Shown: positions 29,233-39,351 of the stretch, in pieces
How the letters are laid out: the number at the start of each line of letters is the position of its first letter
Position numbering within the stretch: the stretch's first letter is position 1
Origin: Neisseria subflava
GTDB taxonomy: Bacteria > Pseudomonadota > Gammaproteobacteria > Burkholderiales > Neisseriaceae
Reading direction: 5' to 3'
NCBI RefSeq assembly: GCF_024205745.1
Contig: NZ_CP073117.1
Span: forward strand, 1,798,001-1,862,000
DNA: 64,000 nt
Notes under the pieces: generated by a model
Told to the model about the DNA's origin: nothing
Seen by the model: only the letters and a program-made list of their open reading frames with translations
Databases searched by the model: none
Program-made: the position numbers and the translations under genes

Positions 29233-29970
29233 TTAGAATTTCACGCCTTTATGCAGGGCGACGATGCCTGCGCTCATGTTGTGGTAATCCACGCTGTCGA
29301 AGCCTGCATCCAGCATCATTTGTTTCAAGGTCTCTTGGTCGGGGTGCATACGGATGGACTCGGCGAGGTATTGGTAGCTGTCGGCATCTTTGGCAATCAG
29401 TTTACCCATAATCGGCAACAGTTTGAAAGAATAGAGGTCGTACACGCCTTCCAAAGGTTTGTACACTTTGGAGAATTCCAACACCAGCAGGGTGCCGCCC
29501 GGTTTCAATACGCGGTACATTTCTTTCAGCGCGGCATCTTTGTGCGTCATGTTGCGCAGACCGAATGCGACGGAAACTAGATTGAAATAGTTGTCGGGGA
29601 ACGGCAATTTTTCAGCGTCTGCCAACGATACGGGCAGAATCATGCCTTCGTTGAGCAGGCGGTCGCGGCCGACCGTCAGCATGGAGGAGTTGATGTCTGT
29701 CAGCCAAACTTCGCCTTCTTTGCCCACACGTTTCGCCCAACCTCGGGACAAATCGCCAGTACCGCCGGCGATATCCAATACTTTGTCGCCTTTTTTCAGG
29801 CGGGCGGTATTGATGGTGAAATGTTTCCAAACACGGTGCAGACCGCCGGACATTACGTCATTCATAATGTCGTAGTTTTTTGCCACGGAGTGGAAGACTT
29901 CGGCAACTTTGCCTGCTTTTTCGTCTTCGTCAACAGTCGTGAAGCCGAAATGGGTTTTGTGGTCGCTCAT
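29233..29970 (-). CDS. ubiE: Ubiquinone/menaquinone C-methyltransferase UbiE
   Basis: 245 residues from ATG 29970 ([10 protein letters not shown]). SAM motif [12 protein letters not shown] and the UbiE signatures [15 protein letters not shown] and [22 protein letters not shown] are present. It methylates the C2/C5 position of the quinone ring. The open frame runs 142 codons further upstream, but that stretch is a decayed ribonuclease Z sequence; the correct start is the inner ATG. DUF971 genes commonly precede ubiE in beta-proteobacteria. Confidence 0.94.
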   Translation of the reverse strand: MSDHKTHFGFTTVDEDEKAGKVAEVFHSVAKNYDIMNDVMSGGLHRVWKHFTINTARLKKGDKVLDIAGGTGDLSRGWAKRVGKEGEVWLTDINSSMLTVGRDRLLNEGMILPVSLADAEKLPFPDNYFNLVSVAFGLRNMTHKDAALKEMYRVLKPGGTLLVLEFSKVYKPLEGVYDLYSFKLLPIMGKLIAKDADSYQYLAESIRMHPDQETLKQMMLDAGFDSVDYHNMSAGIVALHKGVKF

Positions 29971-29999
29971 AGTGTCTGCCTTCTTAAAATAATACGGAT

Positions 30000-30384
30000 T
30001 CAGATATCGAATACGTCGAAATCGCCAACCACTTTCGACGCGGGAAATATAGTTTGTGCCTGTCGCTCCAGCATCAGGCGTTGCTCTTCTTCGGTATAAA
30101 GTGCGCTGATGTGGGTCAGATAAAGTTGTTTCACATTGGCTTGCAAAGCCAGCTTGGCTGCATCGGATACGGTTGAATGGAGCTGTCTCTTCATCGCCTG
30201 CCGAAAAGGTTGCTTCATGCACCAAAACGTCTGCGTTTTGTGCGGCGTGCACTGCCTGCAGACAGGTCTTAGTATCGCCGAAGATGGCCGCTCCCCATCC
30301 TTTTTTGGGCGGGGAAAGGAATGCTTTGCCGTCAATGATTCTGCCGTCGTCCAATATTACGGTCTCGCCTTTTTTCAGACGGCC
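30000..30384 (-). pseudogene. rnz: Ribonuclease Z 3'-end remnant
   Basis: In one frame the sequence reads [27 protein letters not shown] and [18 protein letters not shown]; in another it continues with [25 protein letters not shown] and a normal C-terminus DFDVFDI. These are consecutive parts of the C-terminal half of ribonuclease Z (tRNA 3' processing). The N-terminal half with the HxHxDH metal site is absent and there is a frameshift or small deletion near 30180. The remnant begins exactly at an uptake sequence that also supplies the stop of the upstream gene. Confidence 0.8.
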
Positions 30385-30806
30385 TTTCCGCCGCAACCGC
30401 CGCTACCGCAGGAATGTGTGTGTTTGGGTTTTAAATCTTCGGCACTTGGCGTTCTGGACGCACCGGCTTTCTCAAGGCGGTCAAGATAGTCTTGCCAAAG
30501 CGCATCTTGATTATGCGCCAGTCGGTAGAGATAGTCCCAATCGTAAAGGCCGCTGTCATGGCCGTCTGAAAAAGTAATTTTCAATGCGTATTGGCCGACG
30601 GGGTCCAAATCGGTAATGCTGACTTCGGCTTTGCCTGTTTGCAAAACATCTTGACCTGGACCGTGTCCGCGCACTTCCGCGCTGGGCGAGTACACGCGCA
30701 GGTATTCGGCAGGAAGGCTTTTGGCACCGTCAACATAGACCAAAGTCAGTACGCGCCGCTCTTGCTGGAGACGGATTTCTTGTGGAATTTTATCGGCTTG
30801 GGTCAT
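30375..30806 (-). CDS. DUF971 domain protein (GBBH-like N-terminal domain)
   Basis: 143 residues from ATG 30806 with a GGAGC site. The DUF971 core includes [44 protein letters not shown] and a Cys/Gly-rich tail ([11 protein letters not shown]) that could bind metal. DUF971 proteins are linked to iron-sulfur or quinone pathways by gene neighbourhood; function is not established. The last residues and the TGA are encoded by a DUS, the junction with the rnz remnant. Starts one base after the stop of the small membrane protein. Confidence 0.88.
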   Translation of the reverse strand: MTQADKIPQEIRLQQERRVLTLVYVDGAKSLPAEYLRVYSPSAEVRGHGPGQDVLQTGKAEVSITDLDPVGQYALKITFSDGHDSGLYDWDYLYRLAHNQDALWQDYLDRLEKAGASRTPSAEDLKPKHTHSCGSGGCGGKAV

Positions 30807-30807
30807 G

Positions 30808-31041
30808 TCATGCTCCGTTCTTTTTACGCAAATAGGCAACGCGTACAGAAAAAATACCGCCAAGTACGGCAAACAGCACGATTGCGTAGAGTGAAAACCG
30901 TATCAGGATCACTTGCGTGTCCGCCGTCAGCCCCAAAGGCAGCAACATCACGGCCACGAATAGTAAAAACGTGGCCAACATGGCGGCAATGCTGGCAAAG
31001 GCATAGCGGGTATTGGCTGCTGTTTGCGGATGTTTGGTCAT
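30808..31041 (-). CDS. Small two-helix membrane protein
   Basis: 77 residues with hydrophobic segments at about 14-37 and 44-68 and a basic tail (YLRKKNGA). Not recognised. It is coupled to the DUF971 gene with a 1-bp gap, so it is the first gene of the unit leading to ubiE. Confidence 0.75.
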   Translation of the reverse strand: MTKHPQTAANTRYAFASIAAMLATFLLFVAVMLLPLGLTADTQVILIRFSLYAIVLFAVLGGIFSVRVAYLRKKNGA

Positions 31042-31117
31042 ATTGGATAGCTTGCCGTAGGGTGGTGAGGCGGTATTTTATCAGCTTTTTGGTGCTTCAT
31101 GCCGTCTGAAAACGGCT

Positions 31118-32407
31118 TTATTTCCATAAATAAAGTGTAATGGCACGCCTGTCTTCGCCTTCGGGCATTAAGCGGATGCTGCTGCCTTTGCTTCCGTTGA
31201 CACGGATAATGATGCCGCCCGCCTGCCGCTCGATAATGTCGATTTGTGTGTCGCGGTTCGTTCGGTAGTTGTAGCGTTCACATTGCTTCAAGCACCAAAA
31301 ATCCTGCCAATGGATAAAATATTTTTGTCCGGATTCGATAGCCAGTGTTTCGCCGCCTTTGACGATGAAGTAAGGGTAATCGGGTTTTTGCGTGCTGAAT
31401 GTCCATTCGGCCGTTCTGTCTTTTCCGTTTTGACGGTATTCGAACACGGCACGGTAGTCGGTGTCGTATTCCAATGGCTGTAAAGGAAACAGCGCAAATT
31501 GGCGTTCGGTCAAGAGGCGGTTTGGGTCATTATCTTTATCTAAGATTTTGACGTCTCTGATTTCTTTTGTGTCCTGATACAGTTTGAACGAACGCATTTT
31601 GACCGGAGGCGATTGTTCTGAGAAGGCGATGCTGACCGGATTGCCGGTCATTTCATAATGTGGCATAGGGTCGGGACGTTCGCCGTGGAAAACCGGCGAA
31701 GCGAAGTTGCCTTGCGGATAGGTGATGTAAGGCCGGGTTTTGCGGTTGGAAATTTCATCCGCATAAACAATGGCATGGCCATGACAGGCATCTTGATAAA
31801 ACGAACGGCTGAGATCGGATAGGGGGCGGTTTTTTTGGCAGAGGCTGTTGAATCTGCTGTCGCCCTGATTGATGCTTAGCGCGATTTGTTTGCCTTGCGA
31901 TTCAAATGCGGCTCCGGCCTCGTCGATATTTTGATCGAGTAAGGAGAGACGGTGGTAAATCGCCGTCATTAGGTTGTCCAGCTGATGTTGGGCAGGTAGA
32001 TGGTCGTTGATTTTTTCGTTTGGCGGATGCTGGCTAGTGCTGACGTTTTCGTGCACACCTTTATAGGCATAACCGGCTTTGCGCGTGCGGTCGGATGGGC
32101 GTGGACCTGTATAAAAGGGATTGCGCGTATTGTGTTCGTCATGTCCGTCGTCAGGGTTTTGCAGCAGATAGCGGGCATGATTGCGTGCGGCGCGTTCGAG
32201 TGTTGCCGAGTGCGCCAGTGCGGGCAGATTGGCTGAGGCGCGGATGAAGTTTAAATACGCCAAAGCATCAAAATCGGCAACGGCAGAACGATTTTGCGGC
32301 GGTTGGGCATAGATGAGCTGGTCTTCGGAATAGCGATGGGTTTCATAGTATTGGAATATGCCGAGGGCGACGGCAAAACCACCCAGCCAGTAAAGAATGT
32401 GTTTCAT
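31118..32407 (-). CDS. CAP-domain (SCP/PR-1-like) protein
   Basis: 429 residues with an N-terminal membrane anchor or signal (ILYWLGGFAVALGIF). The CAP domain spans roughly 50-190: LNFIRASANLPALAHSATLERAARNHARYL, GHDEHNTRNPFYTG and HENVSTS are typical. The C-terminal half (about 240-429) is an uncharacterised beta-rich region. Bacterial CAP proteins are secreted or envelope-bound with unknown activity. It lies alone between the DUF971 unit and ilvD. Confidence 0.82.
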   Translation of the reverse strand: MKHILYWLGGFAVALGIFQYYETHRYSEDQLIYAQPPQNRSAVADFDALAYLNFIRASANLPALAHSATLERAARNHARYLLQNPDDGHDEHNTRNPFYTGPRPSDRTRKAGYAYKGVHENVSTSQHPPNEKINDHLPAQHQLDNLMTAIYHRLSLLDQNIDEAGAAFESQGKQIALSINQGDSRFNSLCQKNRPLSDLSRSFYQDACHGHAIVYADEISNRKTRPYITYPQGNFASPVFHGERPDPMPHYEMTGNPVSIAFSEQSPPVKMRSFKLYQDTKEIRDVKILDKDNDPNRLLTERQFALFPLQPLEYDTDYRAVFEYRQNGKDRTAEWTFSTQKPDYPYFIVKGGETLAIESGQKYFIHWQDFWCLKQCERYNYRTNRDTQIDIIERQAGGIIIRVNGSKGSSIRLMPEGEDRRAITLYLWK

Positions 32408-32475
32408 TATATGTACTGCGTTCAGACGGCCTTGAGCTACGGCTCTTTTCCCTTGAAACTCATGCCGTTAAATGA

Positions 32476-32607
32476 TCATTTTGATAGCGGCTTGACTTGG
32501 AATGCTTCAGGATGGGATTTGAAATATTCGACAGCGATAAATCCGCCGCCAATAATAATCAACAGGGCAATGGCCATGCCGATCATCGCTAAAATGAATT
32601 TGTCCAT
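32476..32607 (-). CDS. Small single-pass membrane protein (43 residues)
   Basis: ATG at 32605-32607, stop TGA at 32476-32478. The product begins MDKFILAMIGMAIALLIIIG, one transmembrane helix with glycine residues, then a short polar tail (VEYFKSHPEAFQVKPLSK). The ribosome site is weak. Its ordered helix-tail layout and position between ilvD's terminator and the CAP gene make it a plausible real gene. No function known. Confidence 0.55.
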   Translation of the reverse strand: MDKFILAMIGMAIALLIIIGGGFIAVEYFKSHPEAFQVKPLSK

Positions 32608-32624
32608 ATTTGTCCATTTGAATG

Positions 32625-32663
32625 AAGGCCGTCTGAAACACTTGAAAGCGTTCAGACGGCCTT
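32625..32663. terminator. DUS inverted-pair terminator of ilvD
   Basis: AAGGCCGTCTGAA ... TTCAGACGGCCTT, 13 bp past the ilvD stop. Confidence 0.8.
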
Positions 32664-32675
32664 AAGTCAGGTTAA

Positions 32676-34535
32676 TTAACGTTCGATTTGCGATACGTCG
32701 CGGACTGCGCCTTTGTCGGCGGAAGTTGCCATCGCGCCGTAGGCACGCAGGGCCGCGGAGACGTAGCGGTCGCGGTTTTCCGGTTTCCACGCTTTGCTGC
32801 CGCGTGCTTCCATTTCGGCACGGCGTGCGGCAAGCTCTTCATCGGAAATGACAAGGTGGATGCTGCGGTTTGGAATGTCGATTTCGATGGTGTCGCCTTC
32901 GTGTACCAAACCGATAGCGCCGCCTTCTGCCGCTTCAGGCGAAGCGTGGCCGATGGACAGGCCGGAAGTACCGCCGGAGAAACGGCCGTCGGTCAGGAGG
33001 GCGCAGGCTTTGCCCAAACCTTTGGATTTCAGGTAAGAAGTCGGGTACAGCATTTCTTGCATGCCCGGGCCGCCTTTAGGGCCTTCGTAGCGGATGATGA
33101 CGATATCGCCAGCCACGATTTGATTGCCCAAAATGCCTTCTACTGCGTCTTCTTGGCTTTCAAATACGCGGGCGCGGCCGGTAAATTTGAGGATGCTCTC
33201 GTCTACGCCTGCGGTTTTCACTACGCAACCGCGCTCGGCGATGTTGCCGAACAATACTGCCAAGCCGCCGTCTTGCGAGTAGGCATGTTCGACATCACGG
33301 ATACAGCCTTTTTCGCGGTCGAGGTCGAGGGTTTTCCACATACGGTTTTGCGAGAACGCCTGAGTAGTGCGTACGCCGCCGGGAGCCGCTTTGAAACGCT
33401 CGATGGCATGGGTGTTTTCAGGGTTGGTTACGTCCCATTTTTCAATCGCGTCTTTCAGTGTCGGCGCGTGGATGGTGTACACATCAGTGTACAGTTTGCC
33501 CGCTTTGTCCAATTCTTTCAGGATGGCGAAGATACCGCCTGCGCGGTGCACGTCTTCCATGTAGTAGTCGTGGTTGTTTGGCGCGGTTTTACAGATGCAA
33601 GGCACAACGCGGCTTAAGCGGTCGATGTCGGCCATTTTGAAATCGACACCGGCTTCGTTGGCAACGGCCAACAGGTGCAAAATGGTATTGGTAGAGCCGC
33701 CCATGGCGATGTCCATGGTCATGGCGTTTTCAAACGCTTTTTTAGTGGCAATACTGCGTGGCAATACGGTTTCGTCGTCTTGCTCGTAGTAGCGTTTGGT
33801 GATTTCGACAATTATACGGCCGGCTTCGAGAAACAATTCTTTGCGGCCTGCGTGGGTCGCCAAGTATGAACCATTGCCGGGCAGGGAAAGGCCGAGTGCT
33901 TCTGTCAGGCAGTTCATGGAGTTGGCGGTAAACATGCCGGAGCAGGAGCCGCAAGTCGGGCAGGCGTTTTGTTCGACTTCTTCTACTTGTTTGTCGGTGA
34001 TATTGTCGTCAGCCGATTCGATCATGGCATCAATCAAGTCCAAACGGCGTTCAGGCTGAATATTGGCCACGCCGATAACTTTACCGGCTTCCATCGGGCC
34101 GCCGGAAACGAAGATGGTCGGAATGTTCAGGCGCATAGCGGCAATCAGCATGCCCGGGGTGATTTTGTCGCAGTTGGAAATGCACACCAGCGCGTCGGCG
34201 CAGTGGGCGTTGACCATGTATTCGATGGAGTCGGCAATCAGGTCGCGGCTGGGCAGGGAGTAGAGCATACCGCTGTGACCCATGGCGATACCGTCGTCAA
34301 TGGCGATGGTGTTGAATTCTTTGGCAATGCCGCCGGCTTTTTCGATTTCACGGGCAACCAGTTGACCCATATTGTGCAGGTGCACATGGCCTGGGACGAA
34401 TTGGGTGAAAGAGTTGGCAATGGCGATAATCGGTTTGCCGAAGTCGGTTTCCATTACGCCGGTCGCACGCCACAATGCGCGCGCGCCTGCCATATTGCGG
34501 CCGTGGGTAGAGGTTTTGGAGCGGTATTCAGGCAT
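32676..34535 (-). CDS. ilvD: Dihydroxy-acid dehydratase
   Basis: Fe-S enzyme of branched-chain amino acid and pantothenate synthesis. 619 residues, standard length. Cluster-ligand regions [12 protein letters not shown] and [20 protein letters not shown] are present, as are [24 protein letters not shown] and [23 protein letters not shown]. It is monocistronic with its own terminator; no attenuator-like leader peptide was seen upstream. Upstream region 34536-34813 contains two DUS and the yceI promoter. Confidence 0.97.
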   Translation of the reverse strand: MPEYRSKTSTHGRNMAGARALWRATGVMETDFGKPIIAIANSFTQFVPGHVHLHNMGQLVAREIEKAGGIAKEFNTIAIDDGIAMGHSGMLYSLPSRDLIADSIEYMVNAHCADALVCISNCDKITPGMLIAAMRLNIPTIFVSGGPMEAGKVIGVANIQPERRLDLIDAMIESADDNITDKQVEEVEQNACPTCGSCSGMFTANSMNCLTEALGLSLPGNGSYLATHAGRKELFLEAGRIIVEITKRYYEQDDETVLPRSIATKKAFENAMTMDIAMGGSTNTILHLLAVANEAGVDFKMADIDRLSRVVPCICKTAPNNHDYYMEDVHRAGGIFAILKELDKAGKLYTDVYTIHAPTLKDAIEKWDVTNPENTHAIERFKAAPGGVRTTQAFSQNRMWKTLDLDREKGCIRDVEHAYSQDGGLAVLFGNIAERGCVVKTAGVDESILKFTGRARVFESQEDAVEGILGNQIVAGDIVIIRYEGPKGGPGMQEMLYPTSYLKSKGLGKACALLTDGRFSGGTSGLSIGHASPEAAEGGAIGLVHEGDTIEIDIPNRSIHLVISDEELAARRAEMEARGSKAWKPENRDRYVSAALRAYGAMATSADKGAVRDVSQIER

Positions 34536-34768
34536 TTTTGTTCCTTTGTTTTATGCTGAGGCCGTCTGAAATAGGCTGGTTGGTTGGCGGCCCGTTGTAG
34601 AAATAACTCGGTATTTTATACCAATTACGAGCGATGAAGCACGCTATTTTGTAATAAAACTAAACTGTATTTGCTTCACCTGAATTTGCTGCTCAATCCT
34701 TCAGACGGCCTGAAGTTTTCTTAAAATGAAACGCTGTCTTTCTCAGTTGCAAAAGATGTTGGCATCAA

Positions 34769-34783
34769 AAAGTGATATGATAG
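34769..34783 (+). promoter_or_regulatory. Possible extended -10 promoter of yceI
   Basis: TGATATGAT within this stretch matches an extended -10 (TGnTATAAT) about 30 bp before the yceI start; no good -35 is visible. Confidence 0.35.
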
Positions 34784-34813
34784 GGAACTTCTCACATTTT
34801 TAAGGATAAGACG

Positions 34814-35377
34814 ATGAAAAAAATCATGTTTGCATTGTGTTCGGCCATGTTGGCTTCTGCTGCGTCTGCCGCTGTTTATAAAGTGGACGAATTCCACACC
34901 AATGCCCGCTTTGCCATCGACCATTTCAACACCAGCACCAACGTCGGTGGTATTTATGGTTTGACCGGCAATTTGGAATTTGACCGTGCCAAACGCCAAG
35001 GCTCTATCGATATCGTATTGCCTTTGTCCAAACTGCAAACCGGTTCTGACCACTTTACCCAACACTTGAAATCTGCCGATATTTTCAATGCAGACAAATA
35101 CCCTGAAATCCGTTTTGTATCCACCAAATTCAATTTCAACGGCAAAAAACTGCTGTCTGTTGACGGCAATCTGACCATGAACGGCAAAACTGCGCCGGTA
35201 AAACTCAAAGCCGATAAATTCAACTGCTACCAAAGCCCGATGGCAAAAGCAGAAGTGTGTGGCGGCGACTTCAATACCACCATCGACCGCACCAAATGGG
35301 GCTTGGATTATTTGGTAGGTGCCGGTATGAGCAAAAAAGTAAACATCAATATTCAAATCGAAGCCGTGAAACAATAA
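34814..35377 (+). CDS. YceI-family periplasmic lipid-binding protein
   Basis: 187 residues: signal peptide (MKKIMFALCSAMLASAASA) and a single YceI beta-barrel domain (VDEFHTNARFAIDHF, HLKSADIFNADKYPEIRFVST, WGLDYLVGAG). The barrel binds isoprenoid or similar lipids; some members affect stress or quinone supply. Two mature cysteines (FNCYQ, EVCGG) could pair. An AAGGA ribosome site precedes the ATG. Physiological role in Neisseria is not known. Confidence 0.9.
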   Translation: MKKIMFALCSAMLASAASAAVYKVDEFHTNARFAIDHFNTSTNVGGIYGLTGNLEFDRAKRQGSIDIVLPLSKLQTGSDHFTQHLKSADIFNADKYPEIRFVSTKFNFNGKKLLSVDGNLTMNGKTAPVKLKADKFNCYQSPMAKAEVCGGDFNTTIDRTKWGLDYLVGAGMSKKVNINIQIEAVKQ

Positions 35378-35397
35378 TTCTGCTTGATTTCAAAATA

Positions 35398-35432
35398 AAG
35401 GCCGTCTGAACGGAATCTGTTCAGACGGCCTT
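35398..35432. terminator. DUS inverted-pair terminator (bidirectional)
   Basis: AAGGCCGTCTGAAC ... GTTCAGACGGCCTT lies between the converging yceI and BASS genes and can serve both. Confidence 0.85.
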
Positions 35433-35446
35433 ATGATTAAAGACGT

Positions 35447-36442
<996 letters not shown>

Positions 36443-36477
36443 TTAACCTTAATTTGCAAAATGGATTAGAATAAATA

Positions 36478-36515
36478 AGGCCGTCTGAAGATAAGAATTG
36501 ATTTTCAGACGGCCT
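36478..36515. terminator. DUS inverted-pair terminator of nnrD
   Basis: AGGCCGTCTGAAGA ... TTTTCAGACGGCCT, 29 bp past the nnrD stop. Confidence 0.75.
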
Positions 36516-36543
36516 GTGATTTGTATTTGCTATATAGACGGCA

Positions 36544-37425
36544 TTATTCTTTTGATAAAATATTGCGCAGCCATCGGGCGGCGGGTGCAATTTCTCCGGC
36601 AAGCATGCCGGTTTCGATTTGGCCGCTGTGTTTGATGACATCGGCTGCCGCTCCGTGCAGCCATACGCCAGCGCAGGCGGCTTGGAATATTGGAATGCCT
36701 TGTGCCAGCAGGCTGCCGATAATGCCGCTCAAGACATCGCCGCTGCCTGCGGTGGCCAAACCGGCATTGCCGCTGGTGTTGGTATAGACTATGCCGTCTG
36801 CCGTGGCCACTAATGTATGATGGCCTTTCAATACAACGGTCGCGCCATATTTACGGCTGATTTCGGTTACGGCTTTTTGCCTGTCGGCTTGAACTGATTG
36901 GGTATCGGTGCTGAGCAGGCGGGCGGCTTCGGCTGGATGAGGTGTCAGGACGATATGTTTGTACGATTTGAGGCGTTCGGCCAATTCGGAAGAGCGGGCA
37001 AGCAGTGTCAAAGCATCTGCATCGAGCAATAAAGGCTGGTTATGGTGTGTAGACAGGATTTGGGGCAGAAGCTGCTCTGATAATCCGTCCAAGCCAAAGC
37101 CGCAGCCGATTACCCGCGCGCTGACATCGTTGCGCTCCATCAGTTGGGTCGCAGTGGCGAGCATAATTTCAGGGCGTTCCGGAATAATGGCAAAGGGCAG
37201 CGTGGCTTGGTTGAAGCCTGCCCAAACCTTGCCACACCCTAGATATATCGCGGCTGTGGCTGCCAAAACGACCGCGCCGCTCATTCCCATTGCGCCGCCG
37301 ATAATGGCAAGCGTGCCGTATGTGCCTTTGTGCGATTCTTGGGCGCGGGGGCGGAATACGTCGGGAAATGCTAAGGCCGTCTGAAAAGCTTGAAGCGATT
37401 CGGGAAGCGTGTAGATGGGCTGCAT
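36544..37425 (-). CDS. nnrD: ADP-dependent NAD(P)H-hydrate dehydratase
   Basis: Repairs damaged NAD(P)H hydrate. 293 residues of the ribokinase-like YjeF C-terminal domain; the N-terminal epimerase domain is not present, so this is the single-domain form. Motifs include [13 protein letters not shown] (near 40), [12 protein letters not shown] and [22 protein letters not shown]. The start is ATG 37425 with GGAAGG seven bases upstream; an in-frame TTG at 37440 is unlikely. Divergent from the cytochrome gene. Confidence 0.93.
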   Translation of the reverse strand: MQPIYTLPESLQAFQTALAFPDVFRPRAQESHKGTYGTLAIIGGAMGMSGAVVLAATAAIYLGCGKVWAGFNQATLPFAIIPERPEIMLATATQLMERNDVSARVIGCGFGLDGLSEQLLPQILSTHHNQPLLLDADALTLLARSSELAERLKSYKHIVLTPHPAEAARLLSTDTQSVQADRQKAVTEISRKYGATVVLKGHHTLVATADGIVYTNTSGNAGLATAGSGDVLSGIIGSLLAQGIPIFQAACAGVWLHGAAADVIKHSGQIETGMLAGEIAPAARWLRNILSKE

Positions 37426-37478
37426 GGCGTAACCTTCCAAGATAAGAAATTTAATTTTAAATCAGAAAGTAAAAGGTA

Positions 37479-38135
37479 ATGAAGCAAAAAATAAAAGTTT
37501 GGGACGCACCTACGCGCCTGTTCCATTGGCTCTTGGTGCTAATGATGGGTTTTATGTGGTACAGCGCAACCCAAGGCGGCGATATGCTGGTATGGCACTT
37601 GCGTGGCGGCTTGTTGATGCTGGCTTTGGTGGTTTTCCGCTTGTGTTGGGGAATTTGGGGTAGCGATACGGCAAAATTCAGCCGATTTGTGCGTCCGTTT
37701 CCCGAAATCCGCCGCTATACGCAAGGCCAAATGTCTGAAGACGAATTGGTCGGCCACAATCCTTTGGGTGCGCTGATGGTCATCGCTTTATTGGCCGCGT
37801 TGTTTTTTCAGACGGCCACAGGCTTATTTGCCGCCGATGAAAATACGTTTACCAATTCCGGCTTTTTGAATCATTTGGTCAGCGAACACGCCGGTACGCT
37901 GGCGCGAAAAATCCATGTCAATTTCTTTAATGTCTTAGCTGTTTTAGCAGGCGTACATATCGCGGCTGTTTTGCTGTATCGCTTTGTGAAAAAACAGGAT
38001 TTGATTACGCCGATGATTAACGGCTTTAAAACCATCGATGCCCAGCAGCCTAAATTGGCCGGAATGGGACAACTGTTTGCCGCTTTGTTGGTGGCGATTG
38101 CTTTGGTGTGCGCAGTATGGATGTTGCGTGGCTGA
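37479..38135 (+). CDS. Cytochrome b561-like membrane protein
   Basis: 218 residues with four to five hydrophobic segments. Candidate haem ligands are in RLFHWLLV, VWHLRGG, RKIHVNFFN and GVHIAAVLL, the pattern of the Ni/Fe-hydrogenase b-subunit/cytochrome b561 group (COG3658). It probably passes electrons between the quinone pool and a soluble partner; no cytochrome c gene is adjacent. A DUS read in reverse supplies FFQTA within helix three. Confidence 0.85.
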   Translation: MKQKIKVWDAPTRLFHWLLVLMMGFMWYSATQGGDMLVWHLRGGLLMLALVVFRLCWGIWGSDTAKFSRFVRPFPEIRRYTQGQMSEDELVGHNPLGALMVIALLAALFFQTATGLFAADENTFTNSGFLNHLVSEHAGTLARKIHVNFFNVLAVLAGVHIAAVLLYRFVKKQDLITPMINGFKTIDAQQPKLAGMGQLFAALLVAIALVCAVWMLRG

Positions 38136-38160
38136 TGCATTAAGGCTGATACCTAAAAAC

Positions 38161-38205
38161 AAACCGACCCCGATAGCTGAAATGGCTGTTGGGGTCGGTT
38201 TCTTT
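38161..38205 (+). terminator. Classical intrinsic terminator
   Basis: AAACCGACCCC stem with GGGGTCGGTTT, about 17 bp with internal mismatches, then TCTTTTT. Not DUS-based. Confidence 0.85.
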
Positions 38206-38226
38206 TTAGGGTTTAAAAGATAATGT

Positions 38227-39315
38227 TCAGACGGCCTTAACGCAGCGCAAGATGCTGTGGCCGCGGCCGATGCCGTCTGAAATTTCCGCTACTTTCAATC
38301 CGGCTTTTTCAACGCAACGGATCAGGTCTTCAGAGTGGAAGATTTTGCTGTTGCCGTTGGCCATGGCAGTGAAATACAGGCTGGTCATGGTCAGGCAGTA
38401 GGCGGCGGTTTCGTAGCGTTGTCTGTCCCAGAAAGGCTCCATGATGTAGAGGCTGGTGTTTTCGCTCATAGACGCAGCGGCGCGTTGAAGAATGCTGGTG
38501 GCTTGTTCCTCGGTGAAACAGTCTAGGAATTGGCTCATCCAGATCGCGTCAAAACCGGTTGGGAACGGAATTTCAGGATCAAGCAGGTTGGCCGGATGGG
38601 CGTGGATACGGTCCGCACCGTTTTTGCCTTTGGTCGCTTCGCGCATCAAGCCGATTTGTTGCGGCAGATCCATGATGGTCACTTCGACTTCGGCATTGTG
38701 GTTGACGCATTGCTCCGCCCAGCGGCCGGTATTGCCGCCGACATCGAGCAGTTTTTTAACCGGTTTGGCGAACACGGTGTTCAGTGCTTCGGCGAAGGAA
38801 TTGTCGGAATAATAATGGTCGAATGCAAACCATTTTTCCTGCGCGATGCTTGGCAATGAAGACAAGCCTTCGTAAATGGTCGGCCAGTCGCCGAATACTT
38901 TCAGGCCTTCGGGCTTGCCGGTTTGCAGGGTTTTTTCCAAATCAAACATGCCTTGGTAGCAGATTTCCTGCGTGAAATCCATATTGACGCGGGCCATTTT
39001 GTCTTTGAGGACAAACCAACCGGCCTTGCTGATGAAATAGCGGTTATTGCGAGTCAAGACAGTGCCGATAGACAGCGAGGCTTCCAGCAGGGCTTGTGCC
39101 GCGTAGTTGCTGATTTTCGCTTTTTCAGCAATTTCGGCTTGAGTGAGGCCGTCTGGATGGTCGTTCAGCAAGTCCAGAATGCCAAATTTCACCATCAGGC
39201 GGGAAACTTGGAATACAATCGGTGCAAAAGCGATTTCTTGAGCCAGACGTTGAGCCTCGCCTGCGGACTGGTGTTCGTGGGAATAGCGTTGTTCTAGGGC
39301 AGGGAAGAGTTGCAT
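38227..39315 (-). CDS. SAM-dependent O-methyltransferase (aryl-polyene cluster)
   Basis: 362 residues: N-terminal winged-helix dimerisation part (about 40-110) and a class I SAM fold with LLDVGGNTGRWAEQ and DLPQQIGLMREATKG. It resembles the methyltransferases in aryl-polyene clusters that methylate the aromatic head group (ApeB-like). Last gene of the leftward operon, 36 bp after the AMP-ligase gene. A methyl group on the aryl head would be consistent with known pigment structures; substrate is inference. Confidence 0.85.
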   Translation of the reverse strand: MQLFPALEQRYSHEHQSAGEAQRLAQEIAFAPIVFQVSRLMVKFGILDLLNDHPDGLTQAEIAEKAKISNYAAQALLEASLSIGTVLTRNNRYFISKAGWFVLKDKMARVNMDFTQEICYQGMFDLEKTLQTGKPEGLKVFGDWPTIYEGLSSLPSIAQEKWFAFDHYYSDNSFAEALNTVFAKPVKKLLDVGGNTGRWAEQCVNHNAEVEVTIMDLPQQIGLMREATKGKNGADRIHAHPANLLDPEIPFPTGFDAIWMSQFLDCFTEEQATSILQRAAASMSENTSLYIMEPFWDRQRYETAAYCLTMTSLYFTAMANGNSKIFHSEDLIRCVEKAGLKVAEISDGIGRGHSILRCVKAV

Positions 39316-39351
39316 ATTGTTGGTTTTCCACTAAAAAGTTAATAAGTATAT

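Noticed and set aside
32688-33617. 309-codon + strand frame opposite ilvD
   Set aside because: Antisense shadow of ilvD.
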